Part shown: positions 1 to 6,412 of the stretch, in pieces
Numbering within the stretch: the first letter of the stretch is position 1
Layout of the letters: each line of letters opens with the position of its first letter
Source: an uncultured Bacilli bacterium
GTDB taxonomy: Bacteria > Bacillota_I > Bacilli_A > RF39 > UBA660
Reading direction: 5' to 3'
DNA length: 17,814 bases
Assembly: GCA_947598425.1 (NCBI GenBank)
Contig: CANQFH010000008.1
Location: 1-17,814 of the forward strand
Position numbers and translations under genes: made by a program
The notes under the pieces: model-generated
Database searches by the model: none
The model's input: the letters and a program-made list of their open reading frames with translations, nothing else
Told to the model about the DNA's origin: nothing

Positions 1-52
1 TCCTAAAATTAATTTTAACATTAATTAGGAAAATATACAATAGCAAAAATTC

Positions 53-79
53 TTGACTCCGGGGGGGGTATTATATAAT
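53..79 (+). promoter_or_regulatory. Promoter with a G8 run in the spacer (candidate phase-variable promoter)
   Basis: A -35 box TTGACT (53-58) and a perfect -10 box TATAAT (74-79) are separated by 15 bp, two short of the usual 17. Positions 61-68 of that spacer are eight Gs, very unlikely by chance in this AT-rich sequence. Homopolymeric G runs slip during replication, and a run of 9-11 Gs would bring the spacer to 16-18 bp. I therefore infer that the sequenced copy is in a weak or off state and that expression of the next gene switches with run length. A 6-bp inverted repeat, GACTCC (55-60) and GGAGTC (98-103), brackets the region and may be chance. Confidence 0.72.
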
Positions 80-108
80 AAAGATGTATAATATAAAGGA
101 GTCTAGGT

Positions 109-1431
109 ATGAAGAAGAAATATGGGTTGTTAATATTAATTATAGTTATAAGTATAACATTAATAGTTAGTTTTAATAATAAAACAATTAATAAATTAGA
201 TGAAGTAAAGTTAAATGAAAAAGATAGTGAAATGTTTGCAATAATGCTAGAACAAGAAGATCAAACATATGAAGAAAGTAGTAATAATGAATGGCCTGAT
301 TATAAATATAAATTTAATAACGAATTATCAGGATGTATAGATAAAAATGGTGATAAAATCAAAGAAGAAATATTAACATTTGATGAAGAAACAAGAAAAG
401 CTACAGTAGAAACTAGTAAAACTAGTTATTGTTATCTATACTTTGATAAATTAACTGCTCCAGGAACTAAGTTAGAAGGATATTCAAATTTAAGTTATGA
501 TTTAAAAGGAGGCATGTATCGATATCAAGGTGATAAAGATACTGTAGATAACAATTATATCTGTTTTGGAACTACAGATAAACAAGATTGTATAGATAAT
601 CCAGATGCTTATATGTATAGGATAATTGGTATAGTTGGAGAAGATTGTACTAATAAAGATACCCAATTATGTGATGATACCGTAAGCAAAGATATGATTA
701 AAGTAATTAAACAAACTCCACTTAAAGAAAATGAAGTAAATCTTTTTCAATGGCATACCGGATATGATAGTGATGAATATGCTGATACTTTATGGAGTAG
801 TAGCTCTTTAAAACAAAGAATAAATGGTGAAAGTAATGGCAATGTAAAAGGTAGTAAAGGAAATACTAACATTTTTTTAAATTCTGATAATTCATTATAT
901 CCTTATATGAAAGATACCACATGGACTAATAAAATAGTGAGTAAAAATTGGTATGAAGGTAATATTGGAATAGAATATAAGCCAACTAATGCTTTGGAAA
1001 TGTTTAATCAAGAATATGGAATAAGTGATGCTAAATTCTATAAAGGTAGTGATATATTACAAACTGCCAAATGGTTAAAAACATCTAATAACATTAAAAT
1101 AGGGTTATTATCTGTTAGTGATTATTATTGGTCAGTATCTCCAGATGGAGTTAACTGTTATGATAATAGTAACATTGAATTATGTAGACAATCATGGCTT
1201 CATTTAAGTCAAAATGGTTATGATAATCATTGGGAATGGACTATGTCTCGTGTAGGTAGATATGCCTCTTCCGATATTCGTTATCATTCTTGGTTTATTT
1301 ATGCAAATGGTAAGGCTTTTGTGTGTACAATTGAATATCCTCGTTCAGTTAGACCAGTTTTCTACCTAAATTCTAATATTAATTTAACTGGATCTGGCAT
1401 ATCTAGTGATCCTTTTATAATTAATAATTAA
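109..1431 (+). CDS. Secreted or membrane-anchored Cys-containing surface protein (DUF6273-like C-terminus)
   Basis: A 440-residue protein with a hydrophobic N-terminal segment (about residues 6-22) after a Lys-rich start. This is a signal peptide or anchor; there is no lipobox cysteine. The rest is hydrophilic, rich in Trp, Tyr, Asn and Asp, with many cysteines in short-range pairs (for example TSYCYLYFD, YICFGTTDKQDC), as expected for an exported, disulfide-bonded fold. The C-terminus has SVRPVFYLNS followed by a GSGISSDPFII ending. I recognise this pattern from a large paralogous family of surface proteins in uncultured gut Bacilli, related to DUF6273 domains; its function is unknown to me. 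The start is fixed by AAAGGAG at 95-101, 7 nt before ATG. Transcription is monocistronic from a promoter with a G8 run, so surface variation is a reasonable inference. An adhesin role is a guess. Confidence 0.75.
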   Translation: MKKKYGLLILIIVISITLIVSFNNKTINKLDEVKLNEKDSEMFAIMLEQEDQTYEESSNNEWPDYKYKFNNELSGCIDKNGDKIKEEILTFDEETRKATVETSKTSYCYLYFDKLTAPGTKLEGYSNLSYDLKGGMYRYQGDKDTVDNNYICFGTTDKQDCIDNPDAYMYRIIGIVGEDCTNKDTQLCDDTVSKDMIKVIKQTPLKENEVNLFQWHTGYDSDEYADTLWSSSSLKQRINGESNGNVKGSKGNTNIFLNSDNSLYPYMKDTTWTNKIVSKNWYEGNIGIEYKPTNALEMFNQEYGISDAKFYKGSDILQTAKWLKTSNNIKIGLLSVSDYYWSVSPDGVNCYDNSNIELCRQSWLHLSQNGYDNHWEWTMSRVGRYASSDIRYHSWFIYANGKAFVCTIEYPRSVRPVFYLNSNINLTGSGISSDPFIINN

Positions 1432-1475
1432 TTGTCTAATAAAATTATATTATGTCAAGATATGTATTATAGACA

Positions 1476-1504
1476 TTTAAAATTAAAGTTATTTATGATA
1501 TTAT
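1476..1504 (+). promoter_or_regulatory. Extended -10 promoter of the tail-anchored protein gene
   Basis: TTTAAA (1476-1481), a 17-bp spacer and TATTAT (1499-1504), with a TG one base upstream of the -10 (1496-1497). A Shine-Dalgarno-like AGAGGTG (1511-1517) follows. An upstream imperfect stem (TGTCTA 1433-1438 with TAGACA 1470-1475) could end transcription of the surface-protein gene but has no strong U run. Confidence 0.5.
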
Positions 1505-1523
1505 ATTATTAGAGGTGTTTTCT

Positions 1524-2327
1524 ATGGGCTCACGTATGAATAAATATTATGAAGAAGATGAGTTTGTAAATACAAGATATCACAAAAATGAAGAATTATA
1601 TAAAGAAATTAGTAAAACTGAACTTGATAATTTTGAAGTAAAAAGTAATACCACTATCTTAGGAGATAATGATAGTTCAATTGATGTCGAAAAAATTAAG
1701 AAAATACTAGATACTAAGTATAATGAACTTCCTAAAAGAAAAAGTATTAGATTAGAAGAAAAAGAAGAAGCCCCAGCAGTTAAAGAAATAACTAAAGAAT
1801 ATGATATTAATGTTATTTTAGAAAAGGCCAGAGAAGAAAAACAAGATAATTATGAAGAAGAAAGATTAAAAAAATTAAGAGATACTCAATTTGATATTTT
1901 AAAAAATTTAAATATCGATAAGAAGGGTACTTTTGAAGATGAAGAAGAAGATTCTATTGAGGATAATTTAAAAAATTTAATTAATACAATTGCCATTAAT
2001 GAACAAAAAGGTTCTAATAATACTTCTTTAGATATTTTAAGTGAATTAAAAGGTAGTGATAATACTGAAGTGTTAGAGGGACTAAAAGAAGAAGTAAATG
2101 AGGTTAATGAAATTAAAGAAGATGATCCTGTAAGTAATGATACTAAAATGATTAATTCTTTTTATACTTCTTCTAATGCTATTAAAGAGAAAGATTTTGA
2201 AGATATTGATGATTTTTCTAAAAGTATTGAATCTAATAATATTTTTGTTAAAGTAATCATTGCAATCATTGTTGTTATCTTTGTAGTTGGAGTTATCTTA
2301 TTAATTAAAAGTATGTATTTTTCATAA
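1524..2327 (+). CDS. Acidic tail-anchored membrane protein, unknown
   Basis: A 267-residue protein that I do not recognise. Most of it is a Glu/Lys/Asp-rich, charged, low-complexity cytoplasmic segment likely to form helices or coiled coil. One hydrophobic segment lies at the very C-terminus (about residues 241-261, IIAIIVVIFVVGVILLI) with only a few residues after it. It should therefore be tail-anchored, with the bulk in the cytoplasm. A GTG nine bases upstream (1515) is in frame but overlaps the ribosome-binding sequence AGAGGTG, so the ATG at 1524, 6 nt behind that sequence, is the better start. It ends 8 nt before yunB. This position at the head of a block with sporulation genes makes a sporulation or envelope role possible, but nothing in the sequence proves it. 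Confidence 0.7.
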   Translation: MGSRMNKYYEEDEFVNTRYHKNEELYKEISKTELDNFEVKSNTTILGDNDSSIDVEKIKKILDTKYNELPKRKSIRLEEKEEAPAVKEITKEYDINVILEKAREEKQDNYEEERLKKLRDTQFDILKNLNIDKKGTFEDEEEDSIEDNLKNLINTIAINEQKGSNNTSLDILSELKGSDNTEVLEGLKEEVNEVNEIKEDDPVSNDTKMINSFYTSSNAIKEKDFEDIDDFSKSIESNNIFVKVIIAIIVVIFVVGVILLIKSMYFS

Positions 2328-2338
2328 TATATAATATG
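2323..2338 (+). promoter_or_regulatory. CATAnnnT element directly before the yunB start
   Basis: CATAATAT (2323-2330) is followed after 5 nt by the ATG of yunB, with no Shine-Dalgarno sequence. CATAnnnT is the -10 pattern of the mother-cell sporulation sigma factors SigE/SigK in Bacillus. The same layout occurs before yutH. A TATAAT (2330-2335) also lies here, but it abuts the ATG and would start transcription inside the gene. No convincing -35 is visible. Confidence 0.35.
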
Positions 2339-3079
2339 AAAAGATTTAAAACTAAAAATATGCCAAAATATACAATAACTAAAATTTTAGGAATTGTATT
2401 TTTTTGTGTATTAATAATCGCAATAATATTATTTAATATGTATAGTAAGAGTATTAGTAAAGATGTTAATATTTTAGTTAATAATAAATTAGATAAAATC
2501 ATTTATCAATTTTTTAATGAATGTATTACTAACGATGTTATTAATAATGATGTTAGTGATATTATCAAGATAAGTAAAAATAGTAAAGAAGAAATATATG
2601 CTGTTAACTATGATTTAGAAAAGACTTATAAATTATTAACAGATATTTCTAATATCTTAAGTAAAGGTATTACAGATTTAGAAAAAGGCAAGATTGATGT
2701 TAGTATTTATGATGAATATTTAAGTAATGGTAATAAAGGTTTAATTTTAAATATACCCGTATTTTTAAATAGTAAGAATATTTTTATGAATAGTATGGGA
2801 CCTAAAATACCGGTACTAATTAAATTTAATACTTCAATACTTACGAATATTAATACTAAAGTAACTAATTATGGTTTTAATAATGCTTTATTAGAAGTTT
2901 ATGTTAATGTTAGTTTAAAAAAATTAATTATAACTCCTATGGATAATAGTAATGAAAATTTTAATTATGATATTTTAATTGCATCTTTAGTAGTAAATGG
3001 GAGTGTTCCTAAATATTATGGTGATGGTTTTGATGTTAGTAGTAATATTTTAGATATTCCCATAAATAACTCATTGTGA
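2336..3079 (+). CDS. yunB: Sporulation protein YunB
   Basis: A 247-residue protein with one N-terminal transmembrane segment (about residues 16-35) and a large domain outside that membrane. The family signature is clear. MGPKIPV near residue 160 matches the GPKVPV motif, NYGFNNALLEVYV matches the NYGINNAVVEV block, and near the C-terminus VNGSVPKYYG matches IQGxVPxYYG. Length agrees with B. subtilis YunB (about 250 residues). YunB belongs to the SigE mother-cell regulon in Bacillus and is needed for normal spore formation; its biochemical role is not established. There is no Shine-Dalgarno site; the ATG sits 5 nt after a CATAnnnT element. yutD, yutH and yutI follow downstream in the same order as in B. 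subtilis, which supports orthology. It suggests this lineage makes spores or recently did. Confidence 0.9.
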   Translation: MKRFKTKNMPKYTITKILGIVFFCVLIIAIILFNMYSKSISKDVNILVNNKLDKIIYQFFNECITNDVINNDVSDIIKISKNSKEEIYAVNYDLEKTYKLLTDISNILSKGITDLEKGKIDVSIYDEYLSNGNKGLILNIPVFLNSKNIFMNSMGPKIPVLIKFNTSILTNINTKVTNYGFNNALLEVYVNVSLKKLIITPMDNSNENFNYDILIASLVVNGSVPKYYGDGFDVSSNILDIPINNSL

Positions 3080-3085
3080 TATAAT
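3057..3085 (+). promoter_or_regulatory. Weak promoter before the tail-anchored ORF
   Basis: TTCCCA (3057-3062), 17 bp, then TATAAT (3080-3085) with an upstream TG (3077-3078), forming an extended -10. It overlaps the yunB stop codon. The -35 match is poor, so this is tentative. Confidence 0.4.
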
Positions 3086-3102
3086 TATAGTAGGGTGAGA
3101 GT

Positions 3103-3924
3103 GTGAAGCCATTTATTAATGAAGCATTTGAAAAAGCAATTACTGATTATTTAAATAGTAAAGATAAAACAGAAAGTGTTCTTTATAATTCTTTTCTTGT
3201 GGTTGTAATTAGAATGTTAATTAGTATATATGGTGAATTAGATATTATTAACCCTTATCAAGTAAAAAATGAAGATGCTTTAGATATTAATTTGATGAAA
3301 TATGGAGCTTCAAAAGATGCAATAGCTAATTTTAAAAGATTATTAGATGGTTATTATATAATAGAAAGAAGAAATGTGACTTCACTTAAAAGAGAAGTAA
3401 ATAATTATTTCATAGAGGTTCAAAAATGCTTAATAGATTTGTTTACTTTAAAGAGATTAAATTATGGTATTAAAGAAAATGAATCTAAAGAATTTTTTGA
3501 TTTATTATATACTCCAGGAACAAGTAATGCTTTAAGATTATCTTATAATTATTTAAATGCTGAAGATATCTATGAAATAGCTAATTATTATCAAAATAGT
3601 TTAGAGCAAAAGAAAGAAGAAAAAGAAGAGAAAAAAGATTTATTGTCTTTTGATGTTTATAAGATGTTTGATTTATCAATTGCGGATTTAAGTAGAATGA
3701 AAAAAGCTGATGTGGATAAATTAAATAAAGAAATATATAAATCTTTAGATATTAACGAGAATGCTATTAATAAAGATTATTTATTAGAAGAGAAAGTTAA
3801 AGATTATCAATTAAAGAGTAACTTAATTACTACAGGTAATGGTTATGTTGATATTTTATTAGTTATGAGTATAATAGTAACTACCTTAATGGTGGTAGTA
3901 ATATTTAGTACATTAGTATTTTAA
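3103..3924 (+). CDS. Tail-anchored membrane protein, unknown
   Basis: A 273-residue protein that I do not recognise. It begins with GTG; the upstream AGGGTGAG serves as a ribosome-binding sequence and no ATG fits better. Residues 1-165 look like a compact, mostly helical domain. Residues about 165-180 are a Lys/Glu-only stretch, likely a charged helix or linker. After a second helical part the protein ends in a hydrophobic segment (about 249-273), giving tail-anchored topology like the gene at 1524-2327. It lies between yunB and yutD and stops 11 nt before the yutD start, so it is probably transcribed with yutD. Its place inside a block of conserved genes suggests a lineage-specific partner, not a mobile insertion. 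Function is unknown. Confidence 0.7.
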   Translation: MKPFINEAFEKAITDYLNSKDKTESVLYNSFLVVVIRMLISIYGELDIINPYQVKNEDALDINLMKYGASKDAIANFKRLLDGYYIIERRNVTSLKREVNNYFIEVQKCLIDLFTLKRLNYGIKENESKEFFDLLYTPGTSNALRLSYNYLNAEDIYEIANYYQNSLEQKKEEKEEKKDLLSFDVYKMFDLSIADLSRMKKADVDKLNKEIYKSLDINENAINKDYLLEEKVKDYQLKSNLITTGNGYVDILLVMSIIVTTLMVVVIFSTLVF

Positions 3925-3935
3925 GAGGGATGGTT

Positions 3936-4211
3936 ATGGTAAATATTAGAGATAAAGAGTATGAAGTAATAAAAGATTATGGAGATACTCTTGGTAATGT
4001 TAATTTAGAAGAAATAGTAACTGATTACTTTGATAACTTTGATTATATAGTTGGTGATTGGGCTTATGGTAAAGTAAGATTAAAAGGCTTTTATGAAAGT
4101 AATCATAAGAATTGTAAAGAGCATAATAATATTGATAATGTTGATAAATATATCAAAGATAGTTGTGCTTATGGGTGTAAATATTTTATTTTAAAAAGAA
4201 AAGTTGATTAA
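3936..4211 (+). CDS. yutD: YutD family protein (DUF1027)
   Basis: A 91-residue soluble protein. The motif FDYIVGDWAYGKVRLKGFY and the C-terminal SCAYGCKYFILK match the YutD/DUF1027 family, where the first reads YDYIVGDWGYGQLRLKGFF and the second has the same Cys-x3-Cys spacing. The biochemical function of YutD is not known to me; it is widespread in Bacilli. The upstream ATG (3930) sits directly on the AAGAGGG sequence (3923-3929) with no spacing, while the in-frame ATG at 3936 has a 6-nt gap, so 3936 is chosen. It follows the tail-anchored ORF by 11 nt. Its position between yunB and yutH matches the B. subtilis gene order. Confidence 0.88.
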   Translation: MVNIRDKEYEVIKDYGDTLGNVNLEEIVTDYFDNFDYIVGDWAYGKVRLKGFYESNHKNCKEHNNIDNVDKYIKDSCAYGCKYFILKRKVD

Positions 4212-4232
4212 TTAAGAGAGTTTTGTTATAAT
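4204..4232 (+). promoter_or_regulatory. SigA-type promoter for the Asn/Pro-rich protein gene
   Basis: TTGATT (4204-4209), exactly 17 bp, then TATAAT (4227-4232) with TG at 4224-4225 (extended -10). The -35 overlaps the end of yutD. The start codon at 4261 is preceded by AAAGGG (4247-4252). Confidence 0.65.
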
Positions 4233-4260
4233 TATATATAGTAGTGAAAGGGATTGACTT

Positions 4261-5127
4261 ATGGGAAAGATGAAACTAACTTTGGTTTCTGGTGCAGTAA
4301 TAGAGAAACCTTTAATAAATGCGTTTAGAGCAAATAATTTAGATTATGTTGTATTAGATAATGAAATGAATGGATCAATGGGACTTCCAATTATTTTAGT
4401 TTGTAAAATGGTTGATAATAAATTAGTCAAAATAGTTGATCAAAATGAATGGCAAATAGTTAAAGAATATTTAAAAAATATCATTGCGGGTAATCAAATT
4501 GAGATGATTAAAGTTCCAATGGAATTACAAGCCGATGATATATATTATACACAACTTACACTTCCAGTTCCTTCATTTGATGCTTTAAAGAAAGCTTATA
4601 GTGTAGTAGATACAACACCAAGTACTCCAGAGGTTAATAATCCAGTTAATACTAATGTTGATAATACTATTACTAATAATAATACTAATGCTATTAATGA
4701 TAATACTAACAATAATACTGCAAGTATCTTTGATATTAATTCTAATGGGACAGTAAGTAATCCTACTCCAGCACCTGAAGTAAAAGAACAAATAGAGGTC
4801 CCTCAAAATCCGGTGACACCAACTCCAGAAGTAGCTCCAGTTGTAAATAGTGAACCTCAAGCTTCAATGACATCTCCGGTGATTGATATGCCGGTTACTC
4901 CAGAAGTTAATGTTGGTCCAGTTATAAATCCTACAATTGATTTAAATACTCCAATCCCAACACCAGCTGTAGATTCTAAGCCAACAACACCAATGCCTCA
5001 AGAAGAAGTTAAACCAATTAATAATGAGATGTTTAAAGAACAAAAAGAAGCATTTTTACTAGCATGTGAGAATATGTTTGATGCTTTAGTTCAAAAATTT
5101 GAAAAAGAATTAGAAAATCGTCATTAA
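4261..5127 (+). CDS. Unknown protein: N-terminal domain, Asn/Pro-rich linker, C-terminal helix
   Basis: A 288-residue protein that I do not recognise, with three visible parts. Residues 1-117 form a compact domain rich in Val, Ile and Lys. Residues about 118-250 are low complexity: first a stretch of alternating Asn and Thr, then Pro/Thr/Val/Glu-rich segments such as TPAPEVK and PVTPTPEVAP. Residues about 253-288 form a charged amphipathic helix (KEQKEAFLLACENMFDALVQK). There is no signal peptide or TM segment, so it should be cytoplasmic, with a disordered tether joining two folded parts. It has its own strong promoter and a terminator directly after the stop, so it is a single-gene unit between yutD and yutH. 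A scaffold or adaptor role would fit the architecture but is inference only. Confidence 0.72.
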   Translation: MGKMKLTLVSGAVIEKPLINAFRANNLDYVVLDNEMNGSMGLPIILVCKMVDNKLVKIVDQNEWQIVKEYLKNIIAGNQIEMIKVPMELQADDIYYTQLTLPVPSFDALKKAYSVVDTTPSTPEVNNPVNTNVDNTITNNNTNAINDNTNNNTASIFDINSNGTVSNPTPAPEVKEQIEVPQNPVTPTPEVAPVVNSEPQASMTSPVIDMPVTPEVNVGPVINPTIDLNTPIPTPAVDSKPTTPMPQEEVKPINNEMFKEQKEAFLLACENMFDALVQKFEKELENRH

Positions 5128-5150
5128 AATGAGTTAAAGCTCATTTTTTT
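5126..5150 (+). terminator. Rho-independent terminator
   Basis: AAATGAG (5127-5133), a 6-nt loop and CTCATTT (5140-5146), running into a T7 tract (5144-5150). It overlaps the stop codon of the Asn/Pro-rich protein gene and separates that unit from yutH. Confidence 0.85.
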
Positions 5151-5166
5151 CATATAATAAAGTATG
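5151..5166 (+). promoter_or_regulatory. CATAnnnT element directly before the yutH start
   Basis: CATATAAT (5151-5158) is followed after 5 nt by ATG, with no Shine-Dalgarno sequence, the same layout as at yunB. It fits the SigE/SigK -10 pattern CATAnnnT and also contains TATAAT (5153-5158). No good SigA -35 exists at 17 bp (TGAGTT, inside the terminator). Initiation would fall on or next to the ATG, so the mRNA would be leaderless or nearly so. Confidence 0.4.
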
Positions 5167-6090
5167 AAAGAAATAATTAATTATTATTATAATTTTGATA
5201 TTTTATCTTTAGAAGAATATAATACTTATTCTTATTTTAAATATAAAGGCGAAGAATTTTATTTTGTCTTTTTTAATCGTACTAAAGAAGAATTACAAGA
5301 TATTCTAAATATTTGTATAGAATTAAAAAATAAAGGAATAAGAGTACATGATATTATTATTAATAGGGAAGGTAATTTAATAACTAAAGTTGGTGATAAT
5401 TATTATTTACTTTTAAAATTAAATGCTGTAGCTAATGAACCAATAAATTTTATTAATATGTGTGAGGTATTAAATAATTTAAAATTAAATCAAACTAATA
5501 GTAAATTATATCGTAATAATTGGGGAGAATTATGGAGTAAAAAGATTGATTATTTTGAATATCAAATAAAAGAATTAGGTAAAGATAAACAAATAGTATT
5601 AGATTCTTTTAGTTATTATATTGGTTTAGCAGAAAACGCTATTAGTTATGTCAATAAAATAAATAAAGTAATCGGTATTAGTAATAATGATCCTATTACT
5701 TTAAGTCATCGTCGTATTTTTTATCCCAATACTAATCTTAATTATTTAAATCCTTTAAGTTTTATTTTTGATTTAGAAGTAAGAGATATTGCTGGTTTTT
5801 TAAAAATAGAATTTTTTAATGGTATGGATAGTATAGAAGATTTAAAAATGTATTTAAAATTAAAAAAATTAACCCCTTATAGTTATCATATGCTATATGC
5901 TAGATTAATTTATCCTTCTTATTATTTTGATATATATGAAGATATTATGAATAATAATGGTGATGAAGAAAGATTAATACCTATTATAAATAAAGTAGAT
6001 GATTATGAATTATTTTTAAAACAAGCTTACTTAGAAATAAGTAAATATACTAATTTAGAAAGAATTGATTGGTTATTAAAAAAAGAGTAA
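5164..6090 (+). CDS. yutH: YutH-like spore coat-associated protein (CotS/APH-fold kinase family)
   Basis: A 308-residue soluble protein. It resembles YutH, a member of the CotS group of spore coat proteins with an aminoglycoside-phosphotransferase-like fold. The blocks that match are ELWSKKIDYFEYQIKELG, the SFSYYIGLAENAISYV segment, LSHRRIF (the catalytic-loop region, where active kinases have HxD), NPLSFIFDLEVRDIAGFLK, and PYSYHMLYARLIYPSYYF near the C-terminus. The HxD aspartate is replaced (SHRR), as expected for a family of probable pseudokinases. YutH is associated with the spore coat in Bacillus; activity is not established. The gene has its own CATAnnnT start region after a terminator, so it is transcribed separately, and it converges on yutI. 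Together with yunB it supports endospore formation in this organism. Confidence 0.82.
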   Translation: MKEIINYYYNFDILSLEEYNTYSYFKYKGEEFYFVFFNRTKEELQDILNICIELKNKGIRVHDIIINREGNLITKVGDNYYLLLKLNAVANEPINFINMCEVLNNLKLNQTNSKLYRNNWGELWSKKIDYFEYQIKELGKDKQIVLDSFSYYIGLAENAISYVNKINKVIGISNNDPITLSHRRIFYPNTNLNYLNPLSFIFDLEVRDIAGFLKIEFFNGMDSIEDLKMYLKLKKLTPYSYHMLYARLIYPSYYFDIYEDIMNNNGDEERLIPIINKVDDYELFLKQAYLEISKYTNLERIDWLLKKE

Positions 6091-6100
6091 TTAACTCTTT
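6078..6100 (-). terminator. Terminator between convergent yutH and yutI
   Basis: AAAGAGT (6082-6088), loop AATTA and ACTCTTT (6094-6100). Read on the minus strand the stem is followed by a run of Ts (complement of the A run ending at 6084), so it is a proper terminator for yutI. On the plus strand it lacks a long U tract. It overlaps the stop codons of both genes. Confidence 0.7.
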
Positions 6101-6338
6101 ATAAAGGGACATTAATTACTCCTTTAACACTTGGTATTTCTTCTTGAATCATATTAAGAATCCCATCATTTAAGGTATTATCTTGCAAAAGACAATTAAC
6201 ACAAGCCCCCGCAAGTCTAACATATACATAATCATCTTCATATTTAATAAATTCAATACTACCACCTTCCATTTCAATGAAAGGACTAATATTATCTATT
6301 AATTCTTTTATTTTTTCTTCTTTTTCTTTCATAGACAT
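6099..6338 (-). CDS. yutI: NifU-like Fe-S scaffold/carrier protein (YutI type)
   Basis: A 79-residue protein consisting only of the NifU C-terminal (Nfu) domain. The key motif GACVNCLLQDNTL contains the Cys-x2-Cys pair (about residues 46 and 49) that binds a Fe-S cluster between two subunits. The preceding MEGGSIEF block matches the family's DGGxVEF. Nfu proteins carry Fe-S clusters to apo-enzymes in the cytoplasm; YutI is the B. subtilis member. The length is near that of stand-alone Nfu domains. The ATG at 6338 lies 7 nt after a -10 box, so the mRNA would be leaderless or nearly so. A second in-frame ATG at 6332 is possible. It is convergent with yutH and divergent from the S1-domain gene, sharing the promoter region with the latter. 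Confidence 0.9.
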   Translation of the reverse strand: MSMKEKEEKIKELIDNISPFIEMEGGSIEFIKYEDDYVYVRLAGACVNCLLQDNTLNDGILNMIQEEIPSVKGVINVPL

Positions 6339-6345
6339 CTTTATA

Positions 6346-6374
6346 ATTATAAAACATAATTTTTTGTAAGTAAA
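6346..6374 (-). promoter_or_regulatory. yutI promoter (minus strand)
   Basis: On the minus strand TTTACT (6374-6369), a 17-bp spacer and TATAAT (6351-6346). The ATG at 6338 begins 7 nt after the -10, where transcription should start. The -35 overlaps by one base the -35 of the divergent plus-strand promoter. Confidence 0.6.
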
Positions 6375-6392
6375 TAAGATTTGTGGTATACT
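6364..6392 (+). promoter_or_regulatory. Promoter of the S1-domain gene and downstream operon
   Basis: TTGTAA (6364-6369), 17 bp, then TATACT (6387-6392) with TG at 6384-6385 (extended -10). The -35 touches the divergent yutI -35, so RNA polymerase probably cannot occupy both promoters at once. Confidence 0.6.
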
Positions 6393-6412
6393 ATTTTGTA
6401 GGGAGCATTATT

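Noticed and set aside
1..30. Inverted repeat TCCTAA / TTAGGA at the left edge as a terminator
   Set aside because: Only 6 matched bp with a long AT loop and no U run; the upstream gene is outside the window, so this cannot be judged.
55..103. Invertible promoter between GACTCC and GGAGTC
   Set aside because: The repeats are only 6 bp, no recombinase is seen and the right copy is the ribosome-binding site itself. G-run slippage explains variation better.
4585..4860. Open frame on the minus strand under the Asn/Pro-rich gene
   Set aside because: It is the complement of a low-complexity AAT/ACT/CCA-rich coding stretch, with no ribosome-binding site and Ile/Ser/Trp-rich nonsense composition.
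5888..6090. Possible use of code 4 (TGA as Trp), as in Mollicutes
   Set aside because: All visible Trp codons are TGG, and TGA serves as a stop in yunB and the DUF1287 gene.
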